Below, piece by piece: positions 52,659 through 64,000 of a stretch of DNA of 64,000 bases. Source of the stretch: Eutreptiella sp. 'Long Island Sound 2002' (taxonomy: Eukaryota > Euglenozoa > Euglenophyceae > Eutreptiales > Eutreptiaceae); assembly GCA_964036045.1 (NCBI GenBank), contig OZ038382.1, positions 147,634,961-147,698,960 on the forward strand. Direction: 5' to 3'. Each line of letters starts with the position of its first letter. The first letter of the stretch is position 1. The notes under the pieces were generated by a model that saw nothing but the letters and a program-made list of their open reading frames with translations, was not told the origin of the DNA and searched no databases. The translations under genes were made by a program, and so were the position numbers.

Positions 52659-55600
52659 TTAGTTTCGCTTCTTACGCTGGGACATAGTCTCAGCACGGGT
52701 TAGGAGCTGCCCCTCGTTGTTCTCAACGAGGTAAGTGCGGAAGATGGGGTTGATACTCCCATCTGGTTGTATGAAGGCTGACATAGGTTCCCAGGTCGCC
52801 TCAGACAACCCATAGCCATCCCACAGGGTTAGGAATTTCCAGCCCTGCTTATACTCGTAGCGAGCAATACCTGCAACCACGTAGTAACCATCGACTGCCA
52901 TCTCATCGGCGGTCATCTCTTCGAGTTCGTCTGCCTCCTCTGGACTGGCAGCGTTCTCTAGGTCTATACGTTCAACCTCACTGTCGCTGAGGCGCCACTC
53001 ATCCCAGGACAAGTCGTCAGGGGAATGATAGTGCCTCAACTGCTTAGGTGCACACAGCAGTTCACCACCTAGACGTGGACTGCACCTGACATGGATCCTG
53101 GATCCATCTATCCTGATGATACGATAGGGTCCAAAGTAAGGGTCCTGTAGGCAGTTACGTGGCCAGGAGGGTAGGCGTGAATGGTGTACCAAAACAAGGT
53201 CACCAACCTTGAAGCTGGCAGGTCGCCGTAGGCGGTTTCGTCGGCTCTGTTCACGGTCACAAATGTGTCTCAGGTTAGTACCAGCCTGGTTAGCGAGAGA
53301 CTGCTTGTGTTCCAGCCAATCTCCCACAGGGCTCTTGAAGTCCTCAGGAAAGGGGGTTTTGAAGAACCAAGCAGGTCGTCCTCCATGGAACAGTTGGTGG
53401 GGGGTGAAACCCGTAGAAGAGCTCCGCTGTGAGTTCATGGTCAGCACTGCCCAGGGCACTAGGCATACCCAGTCCTTGGTGCGCTCCTGTTTCATCAGGA
53501 TTCTTAAGTTTTGCTCCACCACACGGTTCTGCCTCTAACAGAGAGGGTTAGACGTGTGGGTATAGGGCACACCTGTGGTTACCTCCACGTTGAGGGCATT
53601 TAGCACTCGTTTGTACCACCCAGTGTCACTGCGGATGCGTACATCCTCATCAGAGTGCACCTGCTTAGGTGCTCCATAGGGTTCGAACCATTGTTCGACC
53701 AACATTTTCACAGTCTGCTCGCCTGTGATTTTCTTATTGCAAGGGAACACACGGGTGAAGCGAGATAGACCACAGGTGACCACGAGGCAACTATCATAGC
53801 CGCCAAAGCGTGGTAGGCCGTGGATGAAATCCACGTAGAGTAGAGAGTTAGCACAATAGGGTATGGGTAAGCTGGAGATCAGGCCCCTATCCCTACTGTC
53901 GCTCTGCTTGCTGGCATGACAGCCACAAGCATCCACAATGGTCTGCATACGCGACCTCAGTTCAGTCAGGGTTAGACTAGAGTAGAAACACTCACGGAAG
54001 AAGTCCACTGAGCGATTAGCGCCAGTGTGACCAGAACTGAGATGGGACCACTGTAGGCACCCATCCAGTCGTGCATCAGGCACCACAATTCGGTCCTCGT
54101 AGAAGAGGTACTGATTCTTTTTATACCACTGGTGCCCGTCAATGACACGGGGTTCGAGACCAGTGCTGAGGGTTTGGAGAATTTCTTCATACTCTGACTG
54201 ATAGTCGGTTAGACTCCAACCCTCCAGGATTCCAGCAGTGCGCATGGACAGGTCAAGCTGGACATCCATACGCTGGAAAGCCTCTCTGGCGAGCGCCTCA
54301 GAGCTCTCACCAATAAGCGCATCGAAGTTGTTGCACGATATATAGTCAGACAGTTCATTCTTTATCCCGGGGATATGATGCACTGTCAGCCTGAACTGGC
54401 TCAGGTAAGTCCACCACCGTTTTAGCTTTGCTTTCTCTGGTGGTGGGCCCTTCTGAAAATACTTCACAGGCTCCTGGTCACACAGCCAGACAAGAGGGTT
54501 AGATCCCAGGAGTCGGGATTGTGACGATAGCACCAACATACCGGCCAGGAGTTCCTGGTCATAGGTGCTGTAATTGGAACGCGCTTGGTACCATTTCCAA
54601 TTCCAGTGTCCCAGTGGCACCAGTCGCCACTCACTGGTAGGATAGTCATGTTTCAACGAACCATCACGGTTCAGTCCAGTACTACGATAATGGCAGTGGG
54701 TTAGTTCAGCGGGGTTAAGCTCCTGCCATTGGTAGATCGTACCACCCCCCCCTACATCACTGGCATCAGTGATCAGGACTATCTCGCCCTCAGGGAGGGG
54801 CACTCCCAGGCAGTTGGAGGAGGAAATCTTCTTCTTCAACTCCTGGAAACACTCTTCCTCTCTGGAGGTCCACCTCCAGGGAGTAGTTTTCTTGATTAGG
54901 TCAGTGAGGGGTGCAGAGGAGTACGTAAAATTGTGGATGTGACGCCGATAGAAATTACAGGCGCCCACAAAACTCCTGACATATTGTAGGCCCTTCTTAG
55001 GGTCATCGCGAATCTGCATGTCCTGCAGGGGCTGCATCTTAGACGCGGCTGGTTTCCACCAGCCATAACCCACGTCGAAACCCAAATACTCCATCTCCTC
55101 TTTCATAAACTCACATTTTTCGAGTTTGATTCGGAGATGGTTTTCTTGACAGACAATGAAAAATTCACGGAGGAGAAGGACATGGTCCTCTTTGGTGTTA
55201 GTACCCAAACTCACGTCGTCGATGTGAGCCTCCATTTCTGCACCCCGAGAAATCAAGTCTTGTACTAGAGGCCTGCGCCTCAGTATGTACAAAATTTTGT
55301 TCTTAAGCTCCTGGAAGAGCGCTGGGGCATTAGCCACCCCGAAAGGCATAACCTTCCACTTGAAGACACGACCCTTAGGGGTTATAAAGGCCAACAGCTC
55401 CTGAGCTGCGGCGGTTAGGTCCCCCTGCCAGAAACCAGAGCGTTTGTCCATTTTGGTCTTGTACCTGCATTTGGCAATACGCTCCAGGGTGTTTTCCATG
55501 TTAGGAATACTCCCTGAGTGGTTCTGGGTTTTCTTGTTGACCTCACCATAGTCTACAACCAGAGGTAGGGCAGTCGACCCTGGTTTGGCAACAAGGAAAC

Positions 55601-57461
55601 AGGGACTGCAGTGATGGGGATAGTTGCCATGCTTATACTCTTCAACGAGGCCAGCATCAATGCATTCCTGGATCTGGCGCTCGATTTCTTCAACCCGTTC
55701 CTGTGGAGCGGGATAGGGACGACGCCTCACTCGCGTCTTTTCAAATTCTGGTTTCAATTTCAGGTCCATCTGGACCAGTTTTTTACAAGAAAGAGGAGGC
55801 GGCAAGGCGCCGAACACCTCCTCATAGGCTATAAGCAGTTTCTTGAGGCGGGGGTCAAGGTTAAGACTCTCGAGTTTCTGAAGGAAATCCTCCTCAGCAT
55901 GGAGGTTGCTTTTCCCATGTTCTTTCTTTTCCTGCTGATCAGCAGTTTCGGCAGGCACAGAACCATCGTCCCACTCAGGGGGACATTGTTGCCCATAGTG
56001 CAGAGAATACACTAGAGGTATCTCAGGATCAGGCAGCGTATAGGACTCATCGTCCTCCTCAGACCACATGGAGGATTTCCAGGGCTGTCTGAGGTATTGC
56101 AGCCGCTCTTGGCGCTCGATACCTTCGGCCTTCAGGTACAACAGCCGCCGGAGTTCTTGAGTGTCATGCTCAGACAATGGCATGTTATTAGCAGCAGGCC
56201 GCGCCAGAGCATCAGCACTCCGGGCCACGGGTTCACCTGCGTGCATAGGCTGCATGTGTAGCACTGGCTTCCCAACAGGGGAAGCGTGTTCAGAGGTTGA
56301 CTCTAGATCTACCTCCTCTAGCAACAGCTGGGCTAGGAAGGCACTATGTTTTAGGTCAACACAGCTGGGATCAACAGAAGGAATAGTGCTGGCGATCTCA
56401 GACAGTTGGTCGTCAGCATCCTCTTTTACAGCTGCAGGTTCCAGATAGTCATCGGGAGACTCACACCCTGGAAGTGTGGCAGATAGATGCTCAGGAGATC
56501 GATTTTTGAGATCATAAAGGGTCAGGCCACGATTTTCGGCCATAACCTCTTTCAGTAGCACCTGGTCTAGGTCACACAGGGGTACAGGATTGAGATATCC
56601 ATCGACGATGGACAGGAAACTGGCCCACTCAGGGGCCTGCATAGCTGTGTCTGAGTCCTCAGGCACATAGATGGGGCCGTTGGGGAGTTGCACTCTTCCC
56701 ACGGTCATTCGATCTAGCATACGGCGCCAGTAAGCATGTTCACCAGAGCAGCCCCAGTCAGGGGTGCACATAACAACCCTTCCTCCCTCATAAGCGATTT
56801 TGGTTAGAACCTTCGCGAGTAGGGAGAAGGGAGGGTTAGCATACGCTAGGCCCATTGCTTTCCAGAAGAAACGGAAAGCATTGTTCAGTTGTTTCGAGCA
56901 GTACAACTGCATGATGTGCTGTTGTTGGCTCGCAAACAATTCCACCTGGATCTCATCCAGGTTTACCTGAAGGGCCGCCAGTCCATTTTCAAGAACGTGA
57001 CGGGCCAATTGGTAGTTTTCAGTACGATAGTTAGTCTTGGATGCGTAGCGCAGCCAAGACTCTTTTTGTCCTGACAGCTCCAAAGGTACGGAGAATAGCC
57101 CACCGCCAAAGTTGCAGCGCAAAGAATAGGGGCGTTGTAGGGACAGCATTTTTACCTGGGGGTTTCTTCGTAGGAAGTCGGTGCCAATGACGATGTCAAA
57201 GGCGTCGGTGTCCAGCACTCTGCAGTGTTGGGTCACGGTTTCGTCGCCCAGACATATAGTCACATCGACCCCCCCGAAGGAATGGATGGTACGCCCATCC
57301 CCTACTCTTATGGCCACGGTCTTAGTTTTCTTGAAAGTTTTTAGCAGGCGCCGGGCCACTATGGAAAGTGTTGCACCGGTGTCAAGCACCGCTCGAAAAA
57401 CCTGATCCCCGATTTTCACGAGGATCCAGAAAACCAAGTCCTCCTCTTCGGAGCCGCCCCC
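52659..57461 (-). pseudogene. pol: Pol of chromovirus G3, stop at the integrase catalytic Glu
   Basis: In frame with gag after the amber codon. The protease has VLDTGATLSIV near 57385. A long linker follows. The RT (about 55700-55000) has VVDYGEVN, MPFGVANAPALFQ and the catalytic box HIDDV (about 55220) in place of YVDD. RNase H has LITDASDVGGGG (about 54770), YDQELLAG and WLCDQEP. The integrase has an HHCC-like finger and core Asp residues in YVDFIHGLP and HSDEDV. The single stop, TAG at 53537-53535, stands exactly where the third catalytic residue (Glu, before RQNRVVEQN) is expected, so a GAG-to-TAG change is likely. A chromodomain (WKFLTLWDGYGLSEATWEP, about 52845-52780) ends the protein at TAA 52661-52659. 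Otherwise intact over about 1,600 codons. Confidence 0.9.
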
Positions 57462-57464
57462 CTA
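57462..57464 (-). promoter_or_regulatory. Gag-pol amber codon (G3)
   Basis: TAG followed by GGG GGC, with pol open in the same frame. Position and 3' context match those of G1 and G2b. No hairpin as strong as theirs is evident; a weak downstream GAGGA/TCCTC pairing is possible. Confidence 0.45.
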
Positions 57465-59699
57465 CTCCTCATCAGGGAACTTCACATCCACCCCTGCAGC
57501 AATGAGGGACTTGGCCATCCAGGCCAAGGGCCTCTTCTTGGAATTATTCCCCTCAGGGGTAGCGTTATCCCCTTTGGGGCGCTTCTTGGGGTCACCTGCG
57601 GCAGGAGCGGGTGTAGCAGCAGGAGTGGGTGTAGCAACGGGCGCTGATGAGCGCCTCTGGGGGTTAGGGGGTCCATTTTTGTCACCCCCCTCGCCACCAC
57701 CTTTACCACCTTTATCCCCATTCGGGGGATTTCTGGCGGGCGTTTGAGTCTTCTGGCGTTCCGCCTCCTGACGCTTGAGTTTGTCACTCTCGCGTTTCTT
57801 GATGTGGCATTCGTCCTCGTAGTGACGACGTTTGCCACAGTAACCACAGGTGATGGTACACCTGAAATGGTCCTGATGGGTCACCTGTTTCCCATCTTTG
57901 GTATGCTGCTGACGTTTCATCTGCAGCATACAGCCACTGCGGAGATCGCAGTCAGAGGCATGACAAGGTCCCCCCTTGTCATTGACTGGTTTGCAGTAGA
58001 ACAGTGGGGGTGTACCTGCATCAGGCTTAACCTCATTCATGGCACGTAGGTTACCCCTCCCTTTACCACCTCCCTGGTTGGAGTTAGTGGGATTTTTAGG
58101 CGCTTTCCCTCTGCCACGTTCGGGGGTAGGGGTACCACCTCGACGCAAATGCTTCTTGAGGAATTTCTCCATGTGGGAGTCATTCTCTCTCTCAAGAGCT
58201 AGCTCAATCAGGAGGTCCACCAGTTCATCGTACGAGTGGGTCCTGCTCTTCCTCTCAGAGGTGGAGCGGCAATCATCCCACGTACGTTGGGGGATCTTAC
58301 TCATGAGCCACAGGTGGGGCTCAGTGGCTCCGTAGGAGCCCACGTTCATCCTCGAAAAACAAGTGCTCCAAGTCGCACACATATTCAGAAATTCGCGCAG
58401 CGGATGGAAACTCAGGGAGCATAGGTAGCTCCTCGATCTGTGTGCGTACGCTGAAGTCAGTCTCATAGACTGGGAATGTTTTCTCCAACCTCAGGAGTAC
58501 CTCTGCCCAGGTAGAACAGGTTTTCACATGTTTCACCTGTTTTTGCAAAAATTTCTTTTTGCATGAGCGTTTTAGCAGTGAGCATTTGGTGGCCACATCC
58601 ACATGGGATTGGCCAGTCAACAAAAGGAACTCTGCAAATTCGTCTGCCCATTCGGGCAGATTTTTGGGGTCGAACTCCGGCAGGTCCAGCTGGATGTTCG
58701 CCTGGGCAATAGGTCTGCCCGTCTTCCCACCCCCCGGAGTTAGGCCTGAAGGCGACACGCCGGCAAGAGGTGCTAGGGCTGACAGCCCTCTTCTCTCAAT
58801 CTCTGTGATAGGCACGTCCTGTAGATCAGCCATAGGCACTGTCCTGGCACGGGGGTGAAAGGGGCTGGGGCAGGTGACCTTAGGCAACAGCCTTGAGACC
58901 CTTGATCTCTTAAGATCTTCGGCCAGGGTACTCAGTAGTGGAGAGAGAGAGGGCAACTCTGGCTTGGATAAGGGTTCTGCAATACCCAGTTTAGCCTTAA
59001 TGGCCTCCGATGGGGCCGTCACATCTGGATCTTCTGATCCAGACAGGAGTTTGGCCAACAGCTCGGCCGTATGATCCAGGGCACTGTAGGTTGGCCTTGG
59101 ATAATGTTGTTCTTCAACTCGAGTCGGGCCCACTTCGGGAGCCCTTGGGGTTGGACAACATGCTCTTGGATACTCGGGTCTTGGTCGTCTTGGCAGGGAT
59201 GCAGTCTTGGCTCTGTCGGACGGCGGGCCAGAGTGCGCGTAGGACCCTAGGTCTGTACGTGGTCTGGATCCATGTACTGCCAATGGCTCCTCTCCATCTT
59301 CTCCACGAATGGATTTGTAGTACTCCTCATGGAGGATGTATTCATCCATTTTCTTCCTCAGTTCCTCATACTCCTCAGGGCCTTCAATCGCTGTGAGGAT
59401 GAAGCCGGACAGTTGGATCTGGATACTGAGGCAGCTACACGTCTGTGGAGATGACTGAAGCTGTCTCCACCGTGGGCTGCTAAGGCCTCGGTGGTAAGGC
59501 CTTTATTTTCTTCCGCCCTTCTGCGTTCTGGATCTCCTTGGGACCCAGATGCGCCACTGAGATGTTGTGGAGCTCGGTAAGGTTGTTCACTCATGGGGTG
59601 GGCCATGCTGCCCATTTGCACTTGGACAGTTCTGATGGGCCAGGTCCTGACGATTGGCGAGGACATGATGAACTTGTTGTTCAGCTTTTTGTGCTGCAC
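57462..59699 (-). pseudogene. gag: Gag of chromovirus G3 (frameshifted)
   Basis: Three overlapping frames form one gag. The N-terminal frame (ATG 59699 or 59666, MSSPIVRTW) runs into LKALRSM near 59370. There the frame changes to one reading EELRKKMDEYILHEEY. This continues through a capsid-like domain (about 58700-58360, LPEFDPKNLPEWADEFAEFL). A second change near 58335 leads to the C-terminal part with LWLMSKIPQRTWDDC. The nucleocapsid has a perfect CX2CX4HX4C zinc knuckle (CGYCGKRRHYEDEC, about 57850-57800), then a Pro/Ala-rich tail. Both shifts are single-base and probably disable this copy. The zinc knuckle is the clearest in the window. Confidence 0.85.
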
Positions 59700-59752
59700 T
59701 TCTTCTCAGGGTCGGTTCAAAAGGTCACAAGGGACTGTCTCTGCTACCGGAA

Positions 59753-60454
59753 AGATGTCCTTGATTTATGCCCTAAATATTTTGATGATATCCTGCAGGT
59801 TTTGTAGTTGAAAACCCAAACCAAAGCAGCAAGTAGAGCAAGAACAGGATGTGGATCGAATCAATGATTGGTTTTGGAATCCAGTGTAACACAGAAGGGC
59901 TGCAGATAGACAAAGCAGGCTTATACACAAAGATTCAATCACAAATGGATAATACAAAAGATTTTATATGAAAATTGGTCTGACTCTTGCCTCAGAGATA
60001 GCATTAGGCACTTCATGTGCACTCTTTTGGGTGAAATGGTGCTGGTTAGGAATGTGGGGCATAGATGTCAGGACCACACAGAAAATGACTTGGCCAAGCA
60101 GCTGAATTCAGAAACAGTTACAAAGTAGGACCACAATAAGTGGTAGAAACAATTGAGTATAGGGGTCTTGGGGTGGGAGACCACTAGGCTTAACCACCAA
60201 GGCCTAAAGCATGAAATGCCTATTTTATTTCGGTATATCCTCCATGAAGGAAGGTACCTCCGCTCAGTTGAGTGGTAGGGGTGAACTTCATGGGGGGCTA
60301 GGGTCACAACCCTAGTTACGTTGAGAAAGTGTACTTTAGGCAACAAAAGAGAGATAACACTTAGGTTTGTCTTAGCATCAACAAAAGGGTTTTAAGGGGG
60401 GCTTGGCCTGGATCAAGCCCTCCAAGAAAGACATGGCAGTGACTTTTTCTTACT
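59753..60454 (-). repeat. 5' LTR of G3
   Basis: 702 bp. On the minus strand it ends GGACATCT before the primer-binding-like GGTAGCAGAGAC. It is bordered outside by ACATA. Confidence 0.92.
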
Positions 60455-60459
60455 ACATA

Positions 60460-61410
60460 CCATGCATATAACACATACCCTCAAAAGGTGGCCCCCACCA
60501 TGGTATGCCATGCCCCTCCATGGACATAACTTCATGTTAAAAATACGTAGGAACCCAAGGAAGTTTCTATGCAACACCAACACTCATGCGGTACACTCGA
60601 TAGTCGCATAAAAATATTCGGTTGCATGGTCCAAGAGTTAGAAATCACTTTCTACCCCCTTGACCATTATCCCTTGCTACACCGGGCATGTGTACACATC
60701 AAAGGCGTTTGACGCTTCCTAAATTAAGTTCGGACCAAGGCGATTCTAGCCCATATCTCAAAATTGTAACTCCTCACAGTGGGCCGGAGATATGACCTTT
60801 CAAAGTGGCCTCACGAATCAATTTTGTTTCGCCTATATCTCCAAGAAAAATGAAGGAGACACCAAAAGGAAGGTTGATTCGTGATCGGGGAAAAATATTG
60901 GACCACTCGAAATTCATCATATCAAGTGCGGCGACCTCGAAGTCGAAAATCCGATTCTGAATGTCTGAAAAAATCGGATTAATTTTGCGAGTGTATAATA
61001 TGAAAATTTCGGAAGCAACGACCCCTTTACTGATGAAATCTGACCCTTCATCGGGGTTTCCGCCAAAATATCTGGAAATAACAGTTAACCAATCAGTTAC
61101 CGCAAAATCGTGAGCCAACTGACAGTCGCCGATACATTGACAATCAGAACGGAAGGCTGAAAAATTACGGAAACATTATGATAAAAGAACCCTGTTGATT
61201 CCTGATATTTTGATATATAAATCTCAGCCGGCGGCGCCTCGGTATTGAATATGGCCGCTCATAGCTGGAATGGCCAAACCTATCACACTATCACATCAGG
61301 TTAGGCCAGGTGGATGGGAGAGTATGATATCAGCCAATGGCGGCTTGCCGGCACATAGATACACACCCCAAGTGACCCAAAGATGGCCACGGGGGTCCGA
61401 ACCGGCTTCA
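60460..61410 (-). repeat. G2 LTR, copy c, 5' part (uninterrupted LINE-A target)
   Basis: Reverse complement of 11440-11803 followed directly by 31482-32060, without LINE-A. It ends at TGAAGCC (61410). This is the internal proof for both the LTR border and the LINE-A empty site. Confidence 0.88.
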
Positions 61411-61581
61411 GTGGACGCTGCCCATGCTTGCCCGCACTGATGCCAGCCAGGTCCATCTGCACTGATGCCAGCCAGGTCCGCCTGCACTGATGCTGCCCAA
61501 GTTTGCCTGCACTGACGCCAGGGACAGGCGCGTGCACTGACGCTAACGAAGATCGGCTGCACTGAGTCCAGCCGGGCCCCG
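61407..61581. repeat. 25-bp minisatellite, seven units
   Basis: Units of the form CTGCACTGATGCCAGCCAGG plus five variable bases start at 61407, 61432, 61457, 61482, 61507, 61532 and 61557. The period is not a multiple of three, so coding is unlikely. It begins exactly at the LTR border. Confidence 0.85.
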
Positions 61582-64000
61582 CACGAGGCCAACGATGGCG
61601 GCAAGGCCTACCCTCAGTGCTGCATCCGATTGGCTGCCTATGACTCCGTCAAGCAGGTGCAGGTGATGTCTTTCTTGGTTCGGAAGCCTGGTCTGGCAGC
61701 TGCCACTTCGTCCTGCCCTCCTCCTGGGCGATGGCTGGCACCACAGGCGAAAAGGACGTGAAGGTCTGGGCCCCATGGACAACAAGAGGGCGACCCAACC
61801 ATCAGGTGCTCAGTGCATGTGTGTCCCCCAGAGGACAACATGGACTCCGACGAGAATCCCAGGGGACCAGGCGTCACCCGGGCACCCCTATGGGTTAGCC
61901 GAGGCACCCCTGCCAGACCCTGCCTATTTTCTGGCTAAAATTTTGGGGGCCCTTTGCCCCCTTTTTTGGGCTGCCAAATTCGGCAAGCCAGTTAAAGGGA
62001 ATTTCCTTCCCCTAGGATAGATAACGCCAAGCCAGAGGGGCGGGGGGTTATGAAAGATCAGCTCTCCGGCACGCATTTTCTGTGCCAGGAGACCCCCCCC
62101 CGCCTCATACACTCGGTGCCTGCGTGGGCGCTTCGCTTGGGCGCCAGTCAATCAAGTGTGCCTGATTCTAACCCTGCGTTTCTTTTGCTCCTGCTTCTGT
62201 TCCTCTCTCTCATTTCATAAAGACTGGATTCTTCATCGAAAATTCTGTGGGTAGCGTGTGGTCTGACGGAGAGCGGCGTGTTTGCGCTAGTTTCGTCAAA
62301 TTCCTTTGCCGCTGTGGGCAGGCTGAATGCACCTTGAGTCATTGATTGTTTCTGTATCACTTCTCTGCCCCAGATCCTTGTGCAAGAGCTATCGGGCGTC
62401 CTGGTCCCAGCCCTGTAGAGAGAGTGGACCGTAGGTTAAAAGCTTTACATCAATGCATTTCCAGGTTGCATGTCACTGCTCAGCAGGGTTGGTGCTCCAG
62501 TATCTGCATTCCGTTTTCAACCTTCGTCTGTGTACGCCCTGTCACTCGGGTCTGCTTGGAAATGGACATCAGTGCGAGTAGTGCAGACAGTCTGGTGCTC
62601 GAGAAGCTTCCATTCTTGGTGCACTCACATGGCCCATTGACGCGCATCAGCTACCGGCCGTGAGGCAGGGTGCCCATTTTTCTTTCTAATTCTGAGAAAG
62701 GGTACTGGAGGTGTTTCTGGGGTAACTGGAAGTATCGAAGTTTTTTTTTTCTGATGTCTATGTCGGAAGTCGACATATGTCCGTCCCATAGTCCATAGAC
62801 TGTGTGCCACTGTGTGTGCCACCGAGTGTGACCATAGCAACCGGTATTACCACGGGGGTGTAGATCACCCAACAAGCATAAATCTGTATAGCAGCTCAGG
62901 AGTGAGTTACTGTTGTTAGAGAAAACTCCGCTGCAGCCCAGGTTGATGTAGTTACGGTGTATTACGCGTACATTTACCTAGGAGTGATACTTAGAGGAGA
63001 TGACCTGATCCGTGAGATAGACAGTATCCTAAGTAAATGAGAACTCCGTGTGATGTAACGTACTATGACGGAGATACAGATATAGATTTACACGCTGAAT
63101 TTTAGGTAACCGATGATTATGACTCAGGTGAATACACACTGTAAGGTGAACATTACCCAGCTAGTTTGTCTGCTGGAGGTAGCCTGTAGGATACAGAGTG
63201 CCCCGGGTCATGTCCGTGGTGTGCCGATGCGCGGTTGTATTGGAGGTGTATTGGTGCACAGATTCATTGCTCGTGTACTGCATTGATACCCCGTTGTCAG
63301 CCCTGCGGTGGCAAATACAGGCCTTGCCGATTTGAGGCCGGGGGGATGATTGAGACGACCCTCTGATGGTTTCGGTCTCACTGTGCAGGCAATTGCTTGC
63401 TTGCGTCTGCGTATGCCAGCCAGGGTGTGTGTGTGCGTGAGTAGCGGTGCGCGCGTGTTCTGCGTCACGAGAGGTACCCAGCGCAAACACCCCGGAAAGA
63501 CATTGGCTTCCCCTGCGGGGGGGAGATTTTGCTGTGATTGTGTAGTGTTGTTTTGAGCCTGTTAGTTTAGTTGCAAGTCAGCGAGTGCTTCTTGTTAAAA
63601 AGGTGTGTCCCATTTTTCTGCCTTTCTGCAATCAGCCAGTCTTTCAGTCGGTCTGCTTGTCTGTGTCTTGGTTGTGGCTGATTGTTTGTCGTTCACCTGA
63701 TCCGTCGTTCCGGTTGCAGCACCAGGCAATACGCCACACTAACCCATAGTTGACCCATGTCCTACAGCCATCTGCATCTCAATGGGCATTTGGCCTGTTG
63801 GGTTTATGGCCCTGTTAGCTGGCGCCAACCGGTGACAGGCAGTTGTATCCGTGGTGGCAGTGACCGAGAGCCAGTCTGAGAAACCGCTGTATCCGAGTCA
63901 GCTGGCCAACCCGTTAGCCTGCACTCTGCAGGACCGCGCGACCTCGTTCTCTCTGCCGGATGCCTTGTTGGCTGGAATGCCAGTGGCGAGTTCGCTGCGG
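61582..64000. other. Right flank, no feature recognised
   Basis: Mixed-composition sequence without long frames, LTRs or similarity to the rest of the window. A short GT-rich run lies near 63425. It may be single-copy host DNA or the edge of an unrecognised repeat. Confidence 0.4.

Larger units (their letters stand above)
49245..60454 (-). mobile_element. Ty3/gypsy chromovirus G3 (11.2 kb, complete but mutated)
   Basis: Two 702-bp LTRs flank gag and pol on the minus strand. The 5-bp ACATA is duplicated at 49240-49244 and 60455-60459, and LTR copy a shows the empty site near 32070. A CCAGGGGGG purine tract precedes the 3' LTR (49951-49959). A primer site resembling the initiator-Met type (GGTAGCAGAGAC) follows the 5' LTR. 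LTR ends are AGTAAG...ACATCT rather than TG...CA. Four extra bases (49245-49248) lie between the 3' LTR and the duplication. A 2.7 kb spacer follows pol. High LTR similarity indicates a recent insertion. Confidence 0.92.

Overview
The window is eukaryotic, repeat-dominated DNA, most likely from an alga or other protist with a large genome. That guess rests on nested Ty3/gypsy chromoviruses, large GC-rich non-LTR retrotransposons and the lack of any recognisable host gene, rRNA or operon. The species cannot be fixed from the sequence. Every recognisable coding region belongs to a retroelement, and most are broken by single-base indels or stop codons.

Layout. 1-8047: right part of a chromovirus (family G1), with the gag end, pol with a C-terminal chromodomain, a 1.7 kb spacer and a probable LTR. 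8048-11439: decayed pol of a second chromovirus family (G2a) ending at a polypurine tract. 11440-33473: the about 2.3 kb G2 LTR plus the first 29 codons of a G2 gag. This LTR is split by a 19.6 kb non-LTR retrotransposon (LINE-A, 11804-31443) flanked by a 38-bp target duplication. LINE-A carries four ORFs and is itself interrupted by a 2.4 kb insertion (12215-14624, 17-bp duplication). 33474-40874: a second G2 copy (G2b) on the minus strand, joined tail-to-tail at 33473/33474. 40875-44452: a 5'-truncated element, LINE-B, with an RS-rich protein. 44453-61410: gag and LTR of a third G2 copy (G2c, minus). Its gag is split by a 2.3 kb non-autonomous LTR element (44900-47204), and its LTR is split by an 11.2 kb chromovirus of a third family (G3, 49245-60454). 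61407-61581 is a 25-bp minisatellite, and I see no gene to the right of it.

The insertions date one another. The G2 copies came first. LINE-A, LINE-B, the 2.3 kb element and G3 later landed inside G2 sequence, and the 2.4 kb element landed inside LINE-A. Because several G2 copies are present, the empty sites for LINE-A, G3 and the 2.3 kb element can be read inside this same window.

The most interesting points are these. (1) All three chromovirus families separate gag from pol by one in-frame UAG in the context UAG RGG RGC, which suggests readthrough expression of Gag-Pol. (2) LINE-A is a roughly 17 kb polycistronic element: ORF1 with CCCH and C2H2 zinc fingers; ORF2 with endonuclease, reverse transcriptase, RNase H-like region and zinc finger; then two more ORFs coupled by AUGA. 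(3) The 2.3 kb element is a pol-less LTR element with its own protein. (4) The G2 copies form an unusual permuted and inverted array.
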